In this document: positions 17,703 through 26,717 of the stretch, piece by piece | How the letters are laid out: the number at the start of each line of letters is the position of its first letter | How positions within the stretch are numbered: the first letter of the stretch is position 1 | The notes under the pieces: model-generated | Database searches by the model: none | The model's input: only the letters and a program-made list of their open reading frames with translations | Told to the model about the DNA's origin: nothing | Assembly (NCBI RefSeq): GCF_020150455.1 | Contig: NZ_CP083740.1 | Span: 1,860,001 to 1,924,000, forward strand | Source: Bremerella sp. TYQ1 | Lineage (GTDB): Bacteria > Planctomycetota > Planctomycetia > Pirellulales > Pirellulaceae | Direction of reading: 5' to 3' | DNA: 64,000 bases | Position numbers and translations under genes: made by a program

Positions 17703-19904
17703 ATGAACATCCGAACGATTCGCCCGCGTCGCGAAGGGTTTGCCGTGGTGATTGTGCTGGCGTTGCTTTCCGTAACGCTGGCATTGTCATACTCGATGAT
17801 GCGTGTCCAGACGACGGCCAGCCAAATCCAACGTAACATGAGCCGTCAGGCCGATGCTCGGCAAGCAGCCATCTCTGGCGTTTCGGCCGGCATTCGAAAA
17901 ATGTACGAAAGCGATTGGGGTGGTATCGAGTCGACGCTGTCGATGAACCTTGGAGATAACCTCTCGTACCAGGTACAGTACACAACCGGTGATGCGTGGC
18001 TTCAACCGGGCGATCCTGACTACACAGAAAAGCCATTCCGGGTAACAGTCGTTTCCACCGGCTACGCGTTCGATCCTGCTTCCCCTTCGGTTCGATCCGA
18101 GTATACGATCCGAGCCGTCGTCCAATTGGTACGTCGAAAGCTGCAAGACAACCCAAGTTCGTATGCCGCTGCCGCAGGCCATTCCCTATACAGCTACGGC
18201 ACGGGAACGAATACGCTCGAAGCACCGAATCAAATTCATGGCAAGACGTTCATCAACGGCGAACTCGATCTGTGCGAGGATTGGCAGAAAACCAATCGTC
18301 CGTTCCATGGGCTGATCGACGAGATCGTCGTTTATAACCGTACGATGGGATCGTTTGAAATCTTTACGGTGAACCTGATCGGCAACCTGACAAACTCTTC
18401 CCTTGCCAGCGTTTTGTCTTCTTCAGGAATTCGCCATTGGTGGCGATTTAATGAAAGTAGCTCAACAGCCACCGTGGCAACCGATTCATCTGGTGGCCGA
18501 CACGGTACCTACATGGGAGGTGTGCTTCCGGCGATTGATGTTGGGGGTGGCAACAAAGCGGTCTATCTGGATGGCCTCTCAGGTCGCGTCGAACTCGGCA
18601 ATTTTGATCTGCCTGATGACGAGAGTTTTACGATCGTAGCGTGGATTGCCCCTTACTCTTTCGATGGAGCCAACGAAGATGGGCGAATTATCTCGAAAGC
18701 GACCCATACCAACGCTTACGATCATTGGTGGATGCTCAGCACGACCAAACATGGTGGGAACTATTACCCTCGCGTTCGCTTGAAAACGACGAGCGGGTTC
18801 TACGAAAAAATCACGAACAACGCCAAACTCCATACGAACACATGGACGCTTTTGACGTTGACTTTCGACTCCGATCGCAACGAGATGCGGATGTACGTCA
18901 ATGGAAGTCAAAAAGATTCGTGGACGGTTTACGGCGATGCCCAACCATCCACCGATGTCATGACATGGATCGGCGACAATCCACCAGGCTCGGCACGGTC
19001 TCGTTACCTCGAAGCGACCAAAAGCCTTGCTGAGGCGGACCAAGGCGATTATCGCCCTTTAGCTGGAGAAGTCACTCTTTCGAGCGATCGAAATGAAGTC
19101 AGCACCGCATTGACGTTACTGCGGCAACTTGGCTGCACGCCAAGCTATCAGCAAACCTCGGCCGGCAATCCAGGCAGTTCGACCATCTCAGGGTCGAACT
19201 ACCAACTTTATCCAGGCGGCGAGACTTACAGTATTCCGCTATTGAATTCTTCGATTCAATACCAGTCGTTCGAACCAGATGTCGATACGAACCCGCTAGG
19301 AATTTTCCGGTCCAACGGCAACATCACGTTGAATGAACAGACGACCATTCGCGGCACATTGATCTCGCAGGTTTCTGGAAGTGACATCCGCTTGCGCGGT
19401 AGCGAGATCGAAATTACCGGCGCGAACCTTCCAAGCCTCGACGGTGATTCGACCGTTTATCAGTTTCCAGCTCTTATCGCATTAGATGACATTGAAGCCA
19501 GCTACAACGTCGGTGCTACGATCAACGGTGCGATTGCCGCGTTCGGAGATCTAGAGATCAACTCGCTTTATTCCAACTCGAAGTTTCAGCTTACCGGCCA
19601 GGTATTCGTTGACGAGTTTGATCTTCAAGCCAAAGCTGAATGGTCATCGGTGGCGACCTATTCCCACTACTATCTATCGAATTTCCATAACGCTGTCGGG
19701 CATACCAACACCACGACCAATTTCGCCAGTTGGCTCGATGAAACGAGCTCCGCGAAATTCGAAAACAACGTTAAGATTGAAGCTCCGGAAACGCCTCCTT
19801 CGTATCGCTGGCTCGACCTTGGACAGCCGATCTATCAAAAAGGGGATGGTGACGAAGGTCTCGTCTGGGAATTAGTACGTTGGAAAGATGACGGCGGGCT
19901 TTAA
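17703..19904 (+). CDS. PilX/GspK-like pseudopilin with embedded LamG domain
   Basis: 733 residues. The N-terminus (RREGFAVVIVLALLSVTLAL) is a class of prepilin start that lacks the +5 Glu, as in GspK and PilX. After about 150 residues a LamG/concanavalin A-like module follows (about 240-430), with IRHWWRFNESSS, RVELGNFDLPDDESFTIVAW and WTLLTLTFDSDRNEMRMYVN. The last ~270 residues are beta-rich (ITLNEQTTIRGTLISQVSG), like the polymer-forming part of PilX-type proteins. A glycan-binding module on a pseudopilus-tip protein suggests contact with polysaccharide. The +5 change, length and fusion are unusual; GspK is normally ~320 residues. Confidence 0.75.
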   Translation: MNIRTIRPRREGFAVVIVLALLSVTLALSYSMMRVQTTASQIQRNMSRQADARQAAISGVSAGIRKMYESDWGGIESTLSMNLGDNLSYQVQYTTGDAWLQPGDPDYTEKPFRVTVVSTGYAFDPASPSVRSEYTIRAVVQLVRRKLQDNPSSYAAAAGHSLYSYGTGTNTLEAPNQIHGKTFINGELDLCEDWQKTNRPFHGLIDEIVVYNRTMGSFEIFTVNLIGNLTNSSLASVLSSSGIRHWWRFNESSSTATVATDSSGGRHGTYMGGVLPAIDVGGGNKAVYLDGLSGRVELGNFDLPDDESFTIVAWIAPYSFDGANEDGRIISKATHTNAYDHWWMLSTTKHGGNYYPRVRLKTTSGFYEKITNNAKLHTNTWTLLTLTFDSDRNEMRMYVNGSQKDSWTVYGDAQPSTDVMTWIGDNPPGSARSRYLEATKSLAEADQGDYRPLAGEVTLSSDRNEVSTALTLLRQLGCTPSYQQTSAGNPGSSTISGSNYQLYPGGETYSIPLLNSSIQYQSFEPDVDTNPLGIFRSNGNITLNEQTTIRGTLISQVSGSDIRLRGSEIEITGANLPSLDGDSTVYQFPALIALDDIEASYNVGATINGAIAAFGDLEINSLYSNSKFQLTGQVFVDEFDLQAKAEWSSVATYSHYYLSNFHNAVGHTNTTTNFASWLDETSSAKFENNVKIEAPETPPSYRWLDLGQPIYQKGDGDEGLVWELVRWKDDGGL

Positions 19905-19923
19905 ACCATAAAGGAATTACCAC

Positions 19924-20166
19924 ATGACTGAATCGAACAAACGCTGGCAAACGCTGATTATTTTAAATGTTTTGTGCCTGGCCGCCGGCTGGTGGTATTC
20001 GCAAAGCGATGCGGCCCCGCCAGAACCGAAACAACCGTTTGCTAATTCCGTTCAGCAGCGAGAAGCAATGATTAGTCTGTTGCGGGAATCGAACCAGCTT
20101 CTCCGCGAGCAGAACCAATTGCTGAAATCAGGCAAGCTAAAAGTCCAGATTTCGGAATCGCGGTAG
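19924..20166 (+). CDS. Small single-pass membrane protein, 80 aa
   Basis: Starts at ATG 19924, 19 bp after the LamG pseudopilin gene, with AAGGAA nearby. One membrane segment (TLIILNVLCLAAGWWYSQ) is followed by a Pro-rich spacer and a leucine-zipper-like helix (LLRESNQLLREQNQLLKSG). It probably sits in the inner membrane with a short coiled coil outside it, as an accessory of the pilus/secretion apparatus. No family recognised. Confidence 0.6.
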   Translation: MTESNKRWQTLIILNVLCLAAGWWYSQSDAAPPEPKQPFANSVQQREAMISLLRESNQLLREQNQLLKSGKLKVQISESR

Positions 20167-20173
20167 GTCGACC

Positions 20174-20794
20174 ATGATTGTGCGGCGTCGTAAACACTTC
20201 GATCGTATCCGAAACGCTCGGCAAGGGCTTACGCTGATCGAGATCTTGATCACCGTAGCCATCTTGGGGATCCTTGCGGCGACAATCATTCCTCAATTCG
20301 GGGCTGCTGCGCCGGACCAGGTCCGAGGGGCAGCACAAATCATTGCGTCAGATCTCGACTACGCACGATCTCTTGCCATCTCGAACAACTCTCAGTACGA
20401 AATCACCTTTCAGCCATCGCGAAATGCGTACGTACTGGAACACAGCGGAACGAATACGCAATTAGATGATCTACCAGATAACGCATTTCGCAAGCCTTCG
20501 GATGACACCTCATCGTTAATTGTCGCTCTCGACGAGTTTCCTCAAGTCGGTACATCCGTTTCGATCGTTGCAGTCCTTACAGACGAATCATCACCTGAGT
20601 CTGTCAGTTCGATTGAATTTGACAGGCTCGGTCAGACCACGCGGGAGCAACCTACAATTATCTGGCTTTCCTCCCAAGCAGGGGCGGAGGATATCTATTT
20701 GCCGATCACCGTCAATCCAATTACCGGCCTGGCAACGATCGGCGATTTCACCACAACGGCTCCAGCAAGTTCCGGCAGTAGCGGCTCTTCGTAG
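20174..20794 (+). CDS. gspH: Pseudopilin, GspH/FimT-like
   Basis: 206 residues, 7 bp after the small membrane gene. The prepilin site is ARQG-LTLIEILITVAILG, with the +5 Glu and a typical hydrophobic stem. IIPQFGAAAPDQVRGAAQII and SDLDYARSLAISNNSQYE match the GspH/FimT pattern. A Ser/Gly-rich tail (ASSGSSGSS) ends the protein. It would be processed by a prepilin peptidase that is not encoded in this window. Confidence 0.82.
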   Translation: MIVRRRKHFDRIRNARQGLTLIEILITVAILGILAATIIPQFGAAAPDQVRGAAQIIASDLDYARSLAISNNSQYEITFQPSRNAYVLEHSGTNTQLDDLPDNAFRKPSDDTSSLIVALDEFPQVGTSVSIVAVLTDESSPESVSSIEFDRLGQTTREQPTIIWLSSQAGAEDIYLPITVNPITGLATIGDFTTTAPASSGSSGSS

Positions 20795-20829
20795 CCCACG
20801 TCGTCCGAGATGGTTCGGCCGACGAGACG

Positions 20830-21927
20830 ATGTTTTCATCCGATATCGGCACGAGCTTCATGATTCGGCTTCCTTTCGTTCGTTACAACCCGATTGGCAT
20901 CGACATCGGTTCTAAATCGATCAAGATGGTTCAGTTCACCAAGAACTACGATGCCATCCAGGAAGCCGCTATCGTCGATCTTCCTCCGGAACTTTCTCCT
21001 GAAAGTGACTTTGAAGGCTACCTACATGGCCTTGGTCAAACATTGCAGCGTTCGCGCGTTGGCCGCCACTTCCGCGGCAACGACGCCATTGTCTGCGTTC
21101 ATCAGCGTGATCTATTCCTTCACAACATCCGCGTCGGCAAAAGCGATCCTAAGGCACTCTCAAATATCGTTCACCAAGAGGCCGCCGACCGAATACCGTA
21201 CTCGATGCTGGATGCTGAGATCCGGTTCATTGAATCCGAAGACATTCGCCAGGGAGATCAACTTCTTAGAGAAGTGATCATCATGGCATGCTTTCGACCG
21301 CGACTGGAAGCCTTGCTGGAAACCATCGAAAAAAGCGGCTTCCGGCCAGCCTCGGTCGATGTCGAACCGATGGCCGTGCTGCGGTCGTTTACCTCGCAAT
21401 ACCGCCGCGAAGCGGACGAAGAAGATCGCGTTCTATACGTCCACGTTGGGTACACAAACACGGTTGTCATCATCGCACAAGGCAATCAAATCTTATTCGT
21501 AAAATACATCGACGTAGGCGGCAGGCACTTCGATGAAGCGGTATCTCGCCAACTCGATATGAGTCTTTCCGATGCCATCAATCTGCGAAAGCATAACTCG
21601 GACCGGCGGCGTTCCCAGCAGACACCGGAAGTCGAGCGAAGCGTTATCAACGCGATGCGTGACGAGCTTGAACGTCTGCAAACGGAACTGTCAATGTGCA
21701 TTCGGTACCACAGTGTTACTTTTCGAGGCAAACCACTGGTTCGCTTAGTTTTATCTGGGGGCGAAGCAACCGAATCGCTGCGTGGTGAACTGGAGCGTGT
21801 GGCCGGACTAACAACCGAACTGGGCGATCCCCTAAGAATTTACGACTGCTCTCAAAACTTTGGTCGTCATTCCCAATGGGATGTCGCCGTCGGACTGGCC
21901 GCGCGTCGGCTAGGAGGTGCGAAATGA
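20830..21927 (+). CDS. pilM: PilM-like actin-fold assembly protein
   Basis: 365 residues (ATG 20860, MIRLPFVRYN, is an alternative start). Actin-like ATPase fold: the phosphate-1 motif GIDIGSKSIKMVQFT is near residue 18, a PYSML segment corresponds to the conserved PilM IPYS region, and a second hydrophobic phosphate-binding stretch appears around VLYVHVGYTNTVVIIAQGN. PilM sits at the cytosolic face and binds the N-terminus of PilN. Here the pilN gene overlaps the pilM stop (ATGA), as in type IV pilus operons. Confidence 0.88.
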   Translation: MFSSDIGTSFMIRLPFVRYNPIGIDIGSKSIKMVQFTKNYDAIQEAAIVDLPPELSPESDFEGYLHGLGQTLQRSRVGRHFRGNDAIVCVHQRDLFLHNIRVGKSDPKALSNIVHQEAADRIPYSMLDAEIRFIESEDIRQGDQLLREVIIMACFRPRLEALLETIEKSGFRPASVDVEPMAVLRSFTSQYRREADEEDRVLYVHVGYTNTVVIIAQGNQILFVKYIDVGGRHFDEAVSRQLDMSLSDAINLRKHNSDRRRSQQTPEVERSVINAMRDELERLQTELSMCIRYHSVTFRGKPLVRLVLSGGEATESLRGELERVAGLTTELGDPLRIYDCSQNFGRHSQWDVAVGLAARRLGGAK

Positions 21928-22655
21928 CATCGCACGAAATCGAGTTTCTGCCAAAAAAGTACCGTGAAAAGCGAAAGCGTGATACGTCACACATCTCGCG
22001 ACTACTACTGCTCGTAGTTGTCGCCGCGGGCATGTCCGTGATGCTGCTTTACCAATTGGCTTCACTTCACTCGGTCAATCATCAACTTGCCGAAGTCGAA
22101 GAGCACCACGAGCGTGTCTCCAAACTGATGCAGGAAGTCGAGCTCAAGCGGATTGAAGTAGCACAAAAACGTCATCACGCCAACTTACTGACGTTCCTCG
22201 ATCATCCGTTTCCGAAGTCTCAAGTCATTGCAACGATTGCGAATCCACTTCCCGTCGAGATTACGATTACTCGAATTCAATTGGCCACGCCAATCTCGCA
22301 AGTGAAGAATTCTCGTCCAGCGACGGAGAAAGGGAAGGCGGCCCCCCAGGGACATCCAATGGAATTGGACCTGAAGCAACTGCTGGGGGAAACGAGCCAG
22401 CGCCGTTGCGTTATTGAACTAGAAGGCACCACCGACGACACGTCGTGCTTGTATACCTTCCTGGCAGAACTTCATCAGGCCGATATCGTTGAGTCTGCCA
22501 AAATCGAATCGATTGACCCTCAAGTCAAAGCTGACGGTCGAGAGTTCTCGAATTTTACTGCTCACATCAAAATCAAGCGTGGTCACCTCGCTCACTTTGA
22601 AACGATCGTCAGTCAAGCGATCTCTACCTTGAATGACACGGAGGAAGTTCGATGA
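21924..22655 (+). CDS. pilN: PilN-like inner-membrane assembly protein
   Basis: Start ATG 21924, overlapping the pilM stop by 4 bp. 243 residues. The N-terminus MTSHEIEFLPKKYREKRKR carries the conserved LP..YR element that PilM binds. One membrane helix (LLLLVVVAAGMSVMLLYQL) leads to a coiled coil and an alpha/beta ferredoxin-like periplasmic domain. The pilO gene overlaps its end by 4 bp (ATGA). Length is somewhat longer than the usual ~200. Confidence 0.85.
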   Translation: MTSHEIEFLPKKYREKRKRDTSHISRLLLLVVVAAGMSVMLLYQLASLHSVNHQLAEVEEHHERVSKLMQEVELKRIEVAQKRHHANLLTFLDHPFPKSQVIATIANPLPVEITITRIQLATPISQVKNSRPATEKGKAAPQGHPMELDLKQLLGETSQRRCVIELEGTTDDTSCLYTFLAELHQADIVESAKIESIDPQVKADGREFSNFTAHIKIKRGHLAHFETIVSQAISTLNDTEEVR

Positions 22656-23200
22656 AGTTGAAACTTCCCAAAAGCTCTACTCCGATCTTGCTACTTGCAC
22701 TCGGCATGGTGGTCGCCTACGCGTTGTTTGTCTATCTGCCTCTGAGCCGCAGTATTGCCTCCGCCCAGGACAGCTTGGAATTGAAACGCTCGCTCGTTCT
22801 TCAAGAAGCATCACTGGTAGCACAGATCGAGCGTTACGAAAACGAGCTAGCAGACGTGCAGCAGTACACACAGAGATGGCAGGAAGTTCCCAATCCGAAC
22901 TTTCACCTCAGTCAAATGCTCGGTGAAATCTCGCAGCAAGCAAAGCTATCAGGCGCGGATGCCCTTCGCTTGGAACCTGGGCAATTGACAATGATGGAAA
23001 CCATGCAACGAATTCCCGTTCGACTCGGCTGCACTGGTACATTCCAGGAAATTCATGACTTGGTAAGCCGCATCGAAGAGCTTCCCCATCAGATCTGGGT
23101 GCAGCAGATTGAGCTAGCACCCAAAGACGATCTCCAGAAGCTTCTTAACTGTGAGATAGAATTTGAGGCTTTTATCGTCTCGGCAAAGAATTCGCATTAG
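22652..23200 (+). CDS. pilO: PilO-like inner-membrane assembly protein
   Basis: 182 residues. N-terminal membrane helix (PILLLALGMVVAYALFVYLP), then a coiled coil (SLVAQIERYENELADVQQYT) and a small periplasmic domain (RIPVRLGCTGTFQEIHDLVS) typical of PilO. It overlaps the PilN-like gene in an ATGA arrangement, as expected for a PilN-PilO heterodimer. Acts in the periplasm, linking inner-membrane platform and secretin. Confidence 0.85.
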   Translation: MKLKLPKSSTPILLLALGMVVAYALFVYLPLSRSIASAQDSLELKRSLVLQEASLVAQIERYENELADVQQYTQRWQEVPNPNFHLSQMLGEISQQAKLSGADALRLEPGQLTMMETMQRIPVRLGCTGTFQEIHDLVSRIEELPHQIWVQQIELAPKDDLQKLLNCEIEFEAFIVSAKNSH

Positions 23201-23237
23201 GAAGACTATTCCGTAATCCGATAACACGAAAGAAGAG

Positions 23238-23942
23238 ATGCCCTGGTATCTCGTTCCAACGGTGAATACACAAAAGATAACCAGTCAGCTGACCAAGGAA
23301 ATCAAGCGAAACCCAGCTAAAGCTGCGGTTTTAGGAGGTCTGCTCGTCGTCGCCATTTGGTTTTGGTACCCATTGATCCAGAAATGGACCGGGGGCTCTT
23401 CTAAATCGGTAGCAAAGCAGCAGTCGACCGTGACGCCTGTTATTCCTTCGTCCAACCCAAACGACATCGTCTTGCCAACCGCTGCTCCTGCTTCGGTATC
23501 CAAGACTGCCGTCGACTGGCGAACCATTGCACAAAAAATAAGTGACGATCCGTGGATGAAGTCAGGCACGCTGCAAAGCAGTAGCTTCGATCCTTTTTAT
23601 CCCGAACAGGCACAAGCTACGGTCCTCACTTCCACAGAATCGGAACCGACACCAACGACTGAGGTTGATGTCGCCCCCGACTCGGTTGGCCTTGCGGTGA
23701 CATCGGTGATTGTTGGAGGGCGGAAGCCACTGGCTCGAATCAACAATCAGAACTACCACGTTGGCGACACTATTCGAGTCGCAGACGTTCAAATCGAGTA
23801 CACCCTGCTGGACGTGCATCCATGGGGAGTACAGTTGAAAACCAAGCAACAGGTTTACGAACTCCACCTGGACGAGACACCTCAGAAGAACAACCGACGT
23901 TTCATCCTTCGAAACGGCAACCTGGTTTCCCAAGACAACTGA
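23238..23942 (+). CDS. PilP/GspC-like periplasmic linker protein
   Basis: 234 residues. One membrane segment (AAVLGGLLVVAIWFWYPLIQ) near the N-terminus, a Thr/Ser/Pro-rich flexible linker, and a compact C-terminal beta domain (about 150-230, LAVTSVIVGGRKPLARINNQ then YHVGDTIRVADVQIEYTLLD). That domain resembles the HR domain of GspC and PilP (pattern ..G..R.A.I....Y..G). In both systems this domain contacts the secretin N0 region. The gene sits between pilO and the secretin, where pilP usually lies. Assignment is by position and pattern. Confidence 0.65.
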   Translation: MPWYLVPTVNTQKITSQLTKEIKRNPAKAAVLGGLLVVAIWFWYPLIQKWTGGSSKSVAKQQSTVTPVIPSSNPNDIVLPTAAPASVSKTAVDWRTIAQKISDDPWMKSGTLQSSSFDPFYPEQAQATVLTSTESEPTPTTEVDVAPDSVGLAVTSVIVGGRKPLARINNQNYHVGDTIRVADVQIEYTLLDVHPWGVQLKTKQQVYELHLDETPQKNNRRFILRNGNLVSQDN

Positions 23943-23967
23943 GCACCGCAATCGACATGGAAGTCGA

Positions 23968-26127
23968 ATGAAGAAACTCTTAATTCTATCGCTGCTGCTC
24001 ATCAGCACGGCCGGCGGGATTGCCCTGGCAATCTTTCTCGAGTCGTGTGATCTGACTCAATGGGAATTGCCAACATTTCTCGTTGCTGAGAGTCACCAAG
24101 ACTCACCTCCTAGAGAAACCATTCCCGAGGTTGCGGCTCAAACTTCACGCACGCACTACGATCCAGCAGTTCAGCCAGTATCTCAGCTGGAACTTGAACC
24201 ACGCATTACACAGCAATTTGAAATCGATGAGATCAAAAAGTCTCTCGAACAGTCGCGTGCTTCCCAACAACAAATGGCCGAGCAAACAAACCGCTCGTGG
24301 GATGTCGTCAACAAAGCGATTGACTCGATGCGTGAAGTTGCAACCTCCAAAGTGGAAGGCCAGACAACACCGCCGGTTGTCGCACCCGTGACGCAAACAA
24401 CTACAACACAAGCCGCGCCTCCGGTAGCTGAACCGGTCGCTCCGACGCAGCCATTGCCTAATACGCTGCCGAGTCCTTCGCAACCCCGGATCATCCCTGA
24501 CGAGGGGGATGACAAGCTTACCATTGTCATCCAAGACAGCGACATTCGCGAAGTCTTAGAACTACTGAGTGAGCAGGGACAACTGAATATTCTTCCAAGC
24601 CAGAACGTTCAAGGAACGGTATCGGCTTCGCTGACCAAAGTGGACGTGCGAACCGCGCTGGCGGCAATCTTACGGTCGACAGGCTACGTCATGCAGCAGG
24701 AAGGTGATTTCATCTTTGTCGGTACGCCGGATGATATGCAAAGCATGGAACGCCTACACGATCAGGTCGGCACGCGAATTTACCGCTTGAAATACATTCG
24801 CGCTGCCGAGGTTCAAACGCTGATTACGCCGATGCTTTCCGAAGGTGTTGGCACGATCAGCATTTCCACAGAATCGAAAATTGGAATCGCGCCAGACTCG
24901 TCTAACCCTGGATCCGATGACTATGCAGGGGCGGAAACGGTTTTCGTGCGAGATTACGAACAGAACCTAAAGAAGATCGATAAAGCAGTTCTCGAGATTG
25001 ATTGTCGACCACTTCAAGTTGCTATTGAAGCAATGATCTTGAGCGTTCAACTGGACGACTCGCTTGACATGGGTGTCAGCTTCGAGGCGCTTCGTCAGAA
25101 CAATCATATTCGCCTGCTTTCCGGATTTCCGCCACAAAACTTAGCTTCACTCGATCTCGATGAAGGGGGCCTCAAGCTGGGTTATCTCGATGCGAACCTT
25201 TCGCTTTTCGTGGAAGCGTTAGAAACCGTCGGCGAAACGAATGTGATCGCGGCACCGCAGCTTTTAGTTTTGAACAAGCAGCGAGCTGAAATCCTCATCG
25301 GTGAACAGAAGGGCTACATCAGCACAACGGTGACGGAAACCGCTTCGACCCAGTCGGTCGAGTTCCTGGAAGTCGGTACACAGTTGCGGATTCGCCCATT
25401 CATTACCGACGACGGAATGGTACGACTTGATGTTCACCCTGAAATTTCGACGGGCGATGTACGTGTCGAGTCTGGACTGACCATTCCAGATAAAGAAGTC
25501 ACGCAGGTCACGACCAACATCATGTGCCCAGACGGTCGTACGGTCGTCATTGGCGGTCTGATTAAAAGCAGTCAATCGAAAGCAACCGGACAGATTCCAT
25601 TCCTTGGCAGCCTCCCAGGTGCAGGGGTGTTGTTCCGGCAGAAACGTGAAGAACTCGAACGCCAAGAGTTGATCGTACTGATCACCCCGCGCATTGTTGA
25701 TCCGAGTCGAATTTCTGACGACGGCGAGAAGGCTCGTGACCTGTTCGAAGTTCAACACGAATACAGCGCGGACAAGATGAGCCCGTTAAGCAAGCGGCAC
25801 ATTGGACGAAATTACTATCGCCTGGCAACGTCAGCTTGGGCAACCGGCGATGCCTATTCGGCACTTCGTTACTGTAATCTGGCAATCCACTACGACGACC
25901 AACTACTGGAAGCGGTGGCACTGCGAGAAGAAATTACGACGAAGACTGGCCTAGGAGATCGTACGGTTCATTCTCACTTGAAAGAGGGGCTCGCACCTTG
26001 GAATCACCCACACGGCGTTGAAGTCTCTCCTTGGCATTTAGATCAAATCGAACCACTACCGCCTGGCACGCCGGTCTATCCTGTGCCGCAACCGATTGTG
26101 AATCCTCGAATCGCTCCCCATCAATAG
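23968..26127 (+). CDS. Secretin (GspD/PilQ family)
   Basis: 719 residues. N-terminal signal/hydrophobic stretch (LLILSLLLISTAGGIALAIF), a Gln-rich linker, an STN/N0-like domain (about 180-255, ESTAL-type DDKLTIVIQDSDIREVLELL), N1-like repeats, and the secretin core (about 400-590) with VIAAPQLLVLNKQRAEILIG, VEFLEVGTQLRIRPFITDD and MCPDGRTVVIGGLIK. The C-terminus has a TPR-like helical tail (SAWATGDAYSALRYCNLAIH), which is unusual. It forms the outer-membrane channel. It lies directly downstream of the pilMNO-type genes. Confidence 0.93.
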   Translation: MKKLLILSLLLISTAGGIALAIFLESCDLTQWELPTFLVAESHQDSPPRETIPEVAAQTSRTHYDPAVQPVSQLELEPRITQQFEIDEIKKSLEQSRASQQQMAEQTNRSWDVVNKAIDSMREVATSKVEGQTTPPVVAPVTQTTTTQAAPPVAEPVAPTQPLPNTLPSPSQPRIIPDEGDDKLTIVIQDSDIREVLELLSEQGQLNILPSQNVQGTVSASLTKVDVRTALAAILRSTGYVMQQEGDFIFVGTPDDMQSMERLHDQVGTRIYRLKYIRAAEVQTLITPMLSEGVGTISISTESKIGIAPDSSNPGSDDYAGAETVFVRDYEQNLKKIDKAVLEIDCRPLQVAIEAMILSVQLDDSLDMGVSFEALRQNNHIRLLSGFPPQNLASLDLDEGGLKLGYLDANLSLFVEALETVGETNVIAAPQLLVLNKQRAEILIGEQKGYISTTVTETASTQSVEFLEVGTQLRIRPFITDDGMVRLDVHPEISTGDVRVESGLTIPDKEVTQVTTNIMCPDGRTVVIGGLIKSSQSKATGQIPFLGSLPGAGVLFRQKREELERQELIVLITPRIVDPSRISDDGEKARDLFEVQHEYSADKMSPLSKRHIGRNYYRLATSAWATGDAYSALRYCNLAIHYDDQLLEAVALREEITTKTGLGDRTVHSHLKEGLAPWNHPHGVEVSPWHLDQIEPLPPGTPVYPVPQPIVNPRIAPHQ

Positions 26128-26136
26128 ACTTCAACT

Positions 26137-26658
26137 ATGACCAGCGTTCGATTTATTTGGCTCGTCACCATGCTCTTGCTTGGGAATTCGCTCGGCTGTG
26201 CAATGCCTCAAAGCATGAAGCAAGCGATTCTTGATCCCGGCAAAGAACATCGGGAGCGCAAGGAAGAGATCCACCGGCTGGTCGATCAACGTCACGTTGA
26301 GTCGCGTATTCAAGCAGCGTCAGCCATGCTGGCGGCCGGAAAATACGATGACACGGTGGCCGTTTTGAAAGAGATCGAGAAAATCGATCCGAATTGTCGT
26401 GCGATGCATCTCTTGCGTGCCGAGGTTTTTATGGCGCAAAACAAATTCGCTGAAGCGGCCAATCTATATGAAAACATGCTAGAGACTTCACCAAGTGATG
26501 CTCACCTACATCACCTTCATGCGATGGCCTTAGAATTCTCTGGCGATTCGGCTGGGGCAATGCTGGCCTTTCAACGAGCCGCGGATCTTTCGCCAGACAA
26601 CTCCTTGATCCAACTCAGCCAAATTCGTGACCCTTCATCTGGTACGACCATGCGTTGA
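26137..26658 (+). CDS. TPR lipoprotein (pilotin-like position)
   Basis: 173 residues. Signal peptide with a lipobox (LLGNSLGC, Cys at about 22). Two or three TPR units follow (AASAMLAAGKYDDTVAVLKE, AEVFMAQNKFAEAANLYENM, HAMALEFSGDSAGAMLAFQR). It starts 9 bp after the secretin. Outer-membrane TPR lipoproteins such as PilF/PilW help secretin assembly, so a pilotin role is likely, though other TPR functions cannot be excluded. Confidence 0.8.
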   Translation: MTSVRFIWLVTMLLLGNSLGCAMPQSMKQAILDPGKEHRERKEEIHRLVDQRHVESRIQAASAMLAAGKYDDTVAVLKEIEKIDPNCRAMHLLRAEVFMAQNKFAEAANLYENMLETSPSDAHLHHLHAMALEFSGDSAGAMLAFQRAADLSPDNSLIQLSQIRDPSSGTTMR

Positions 26659-26717
26659 TGCTCTAAGCTACAATCCATGTGTCAAAGTAATCGCAGTGGT
26701 TCATCGGTTCGTTCGTC

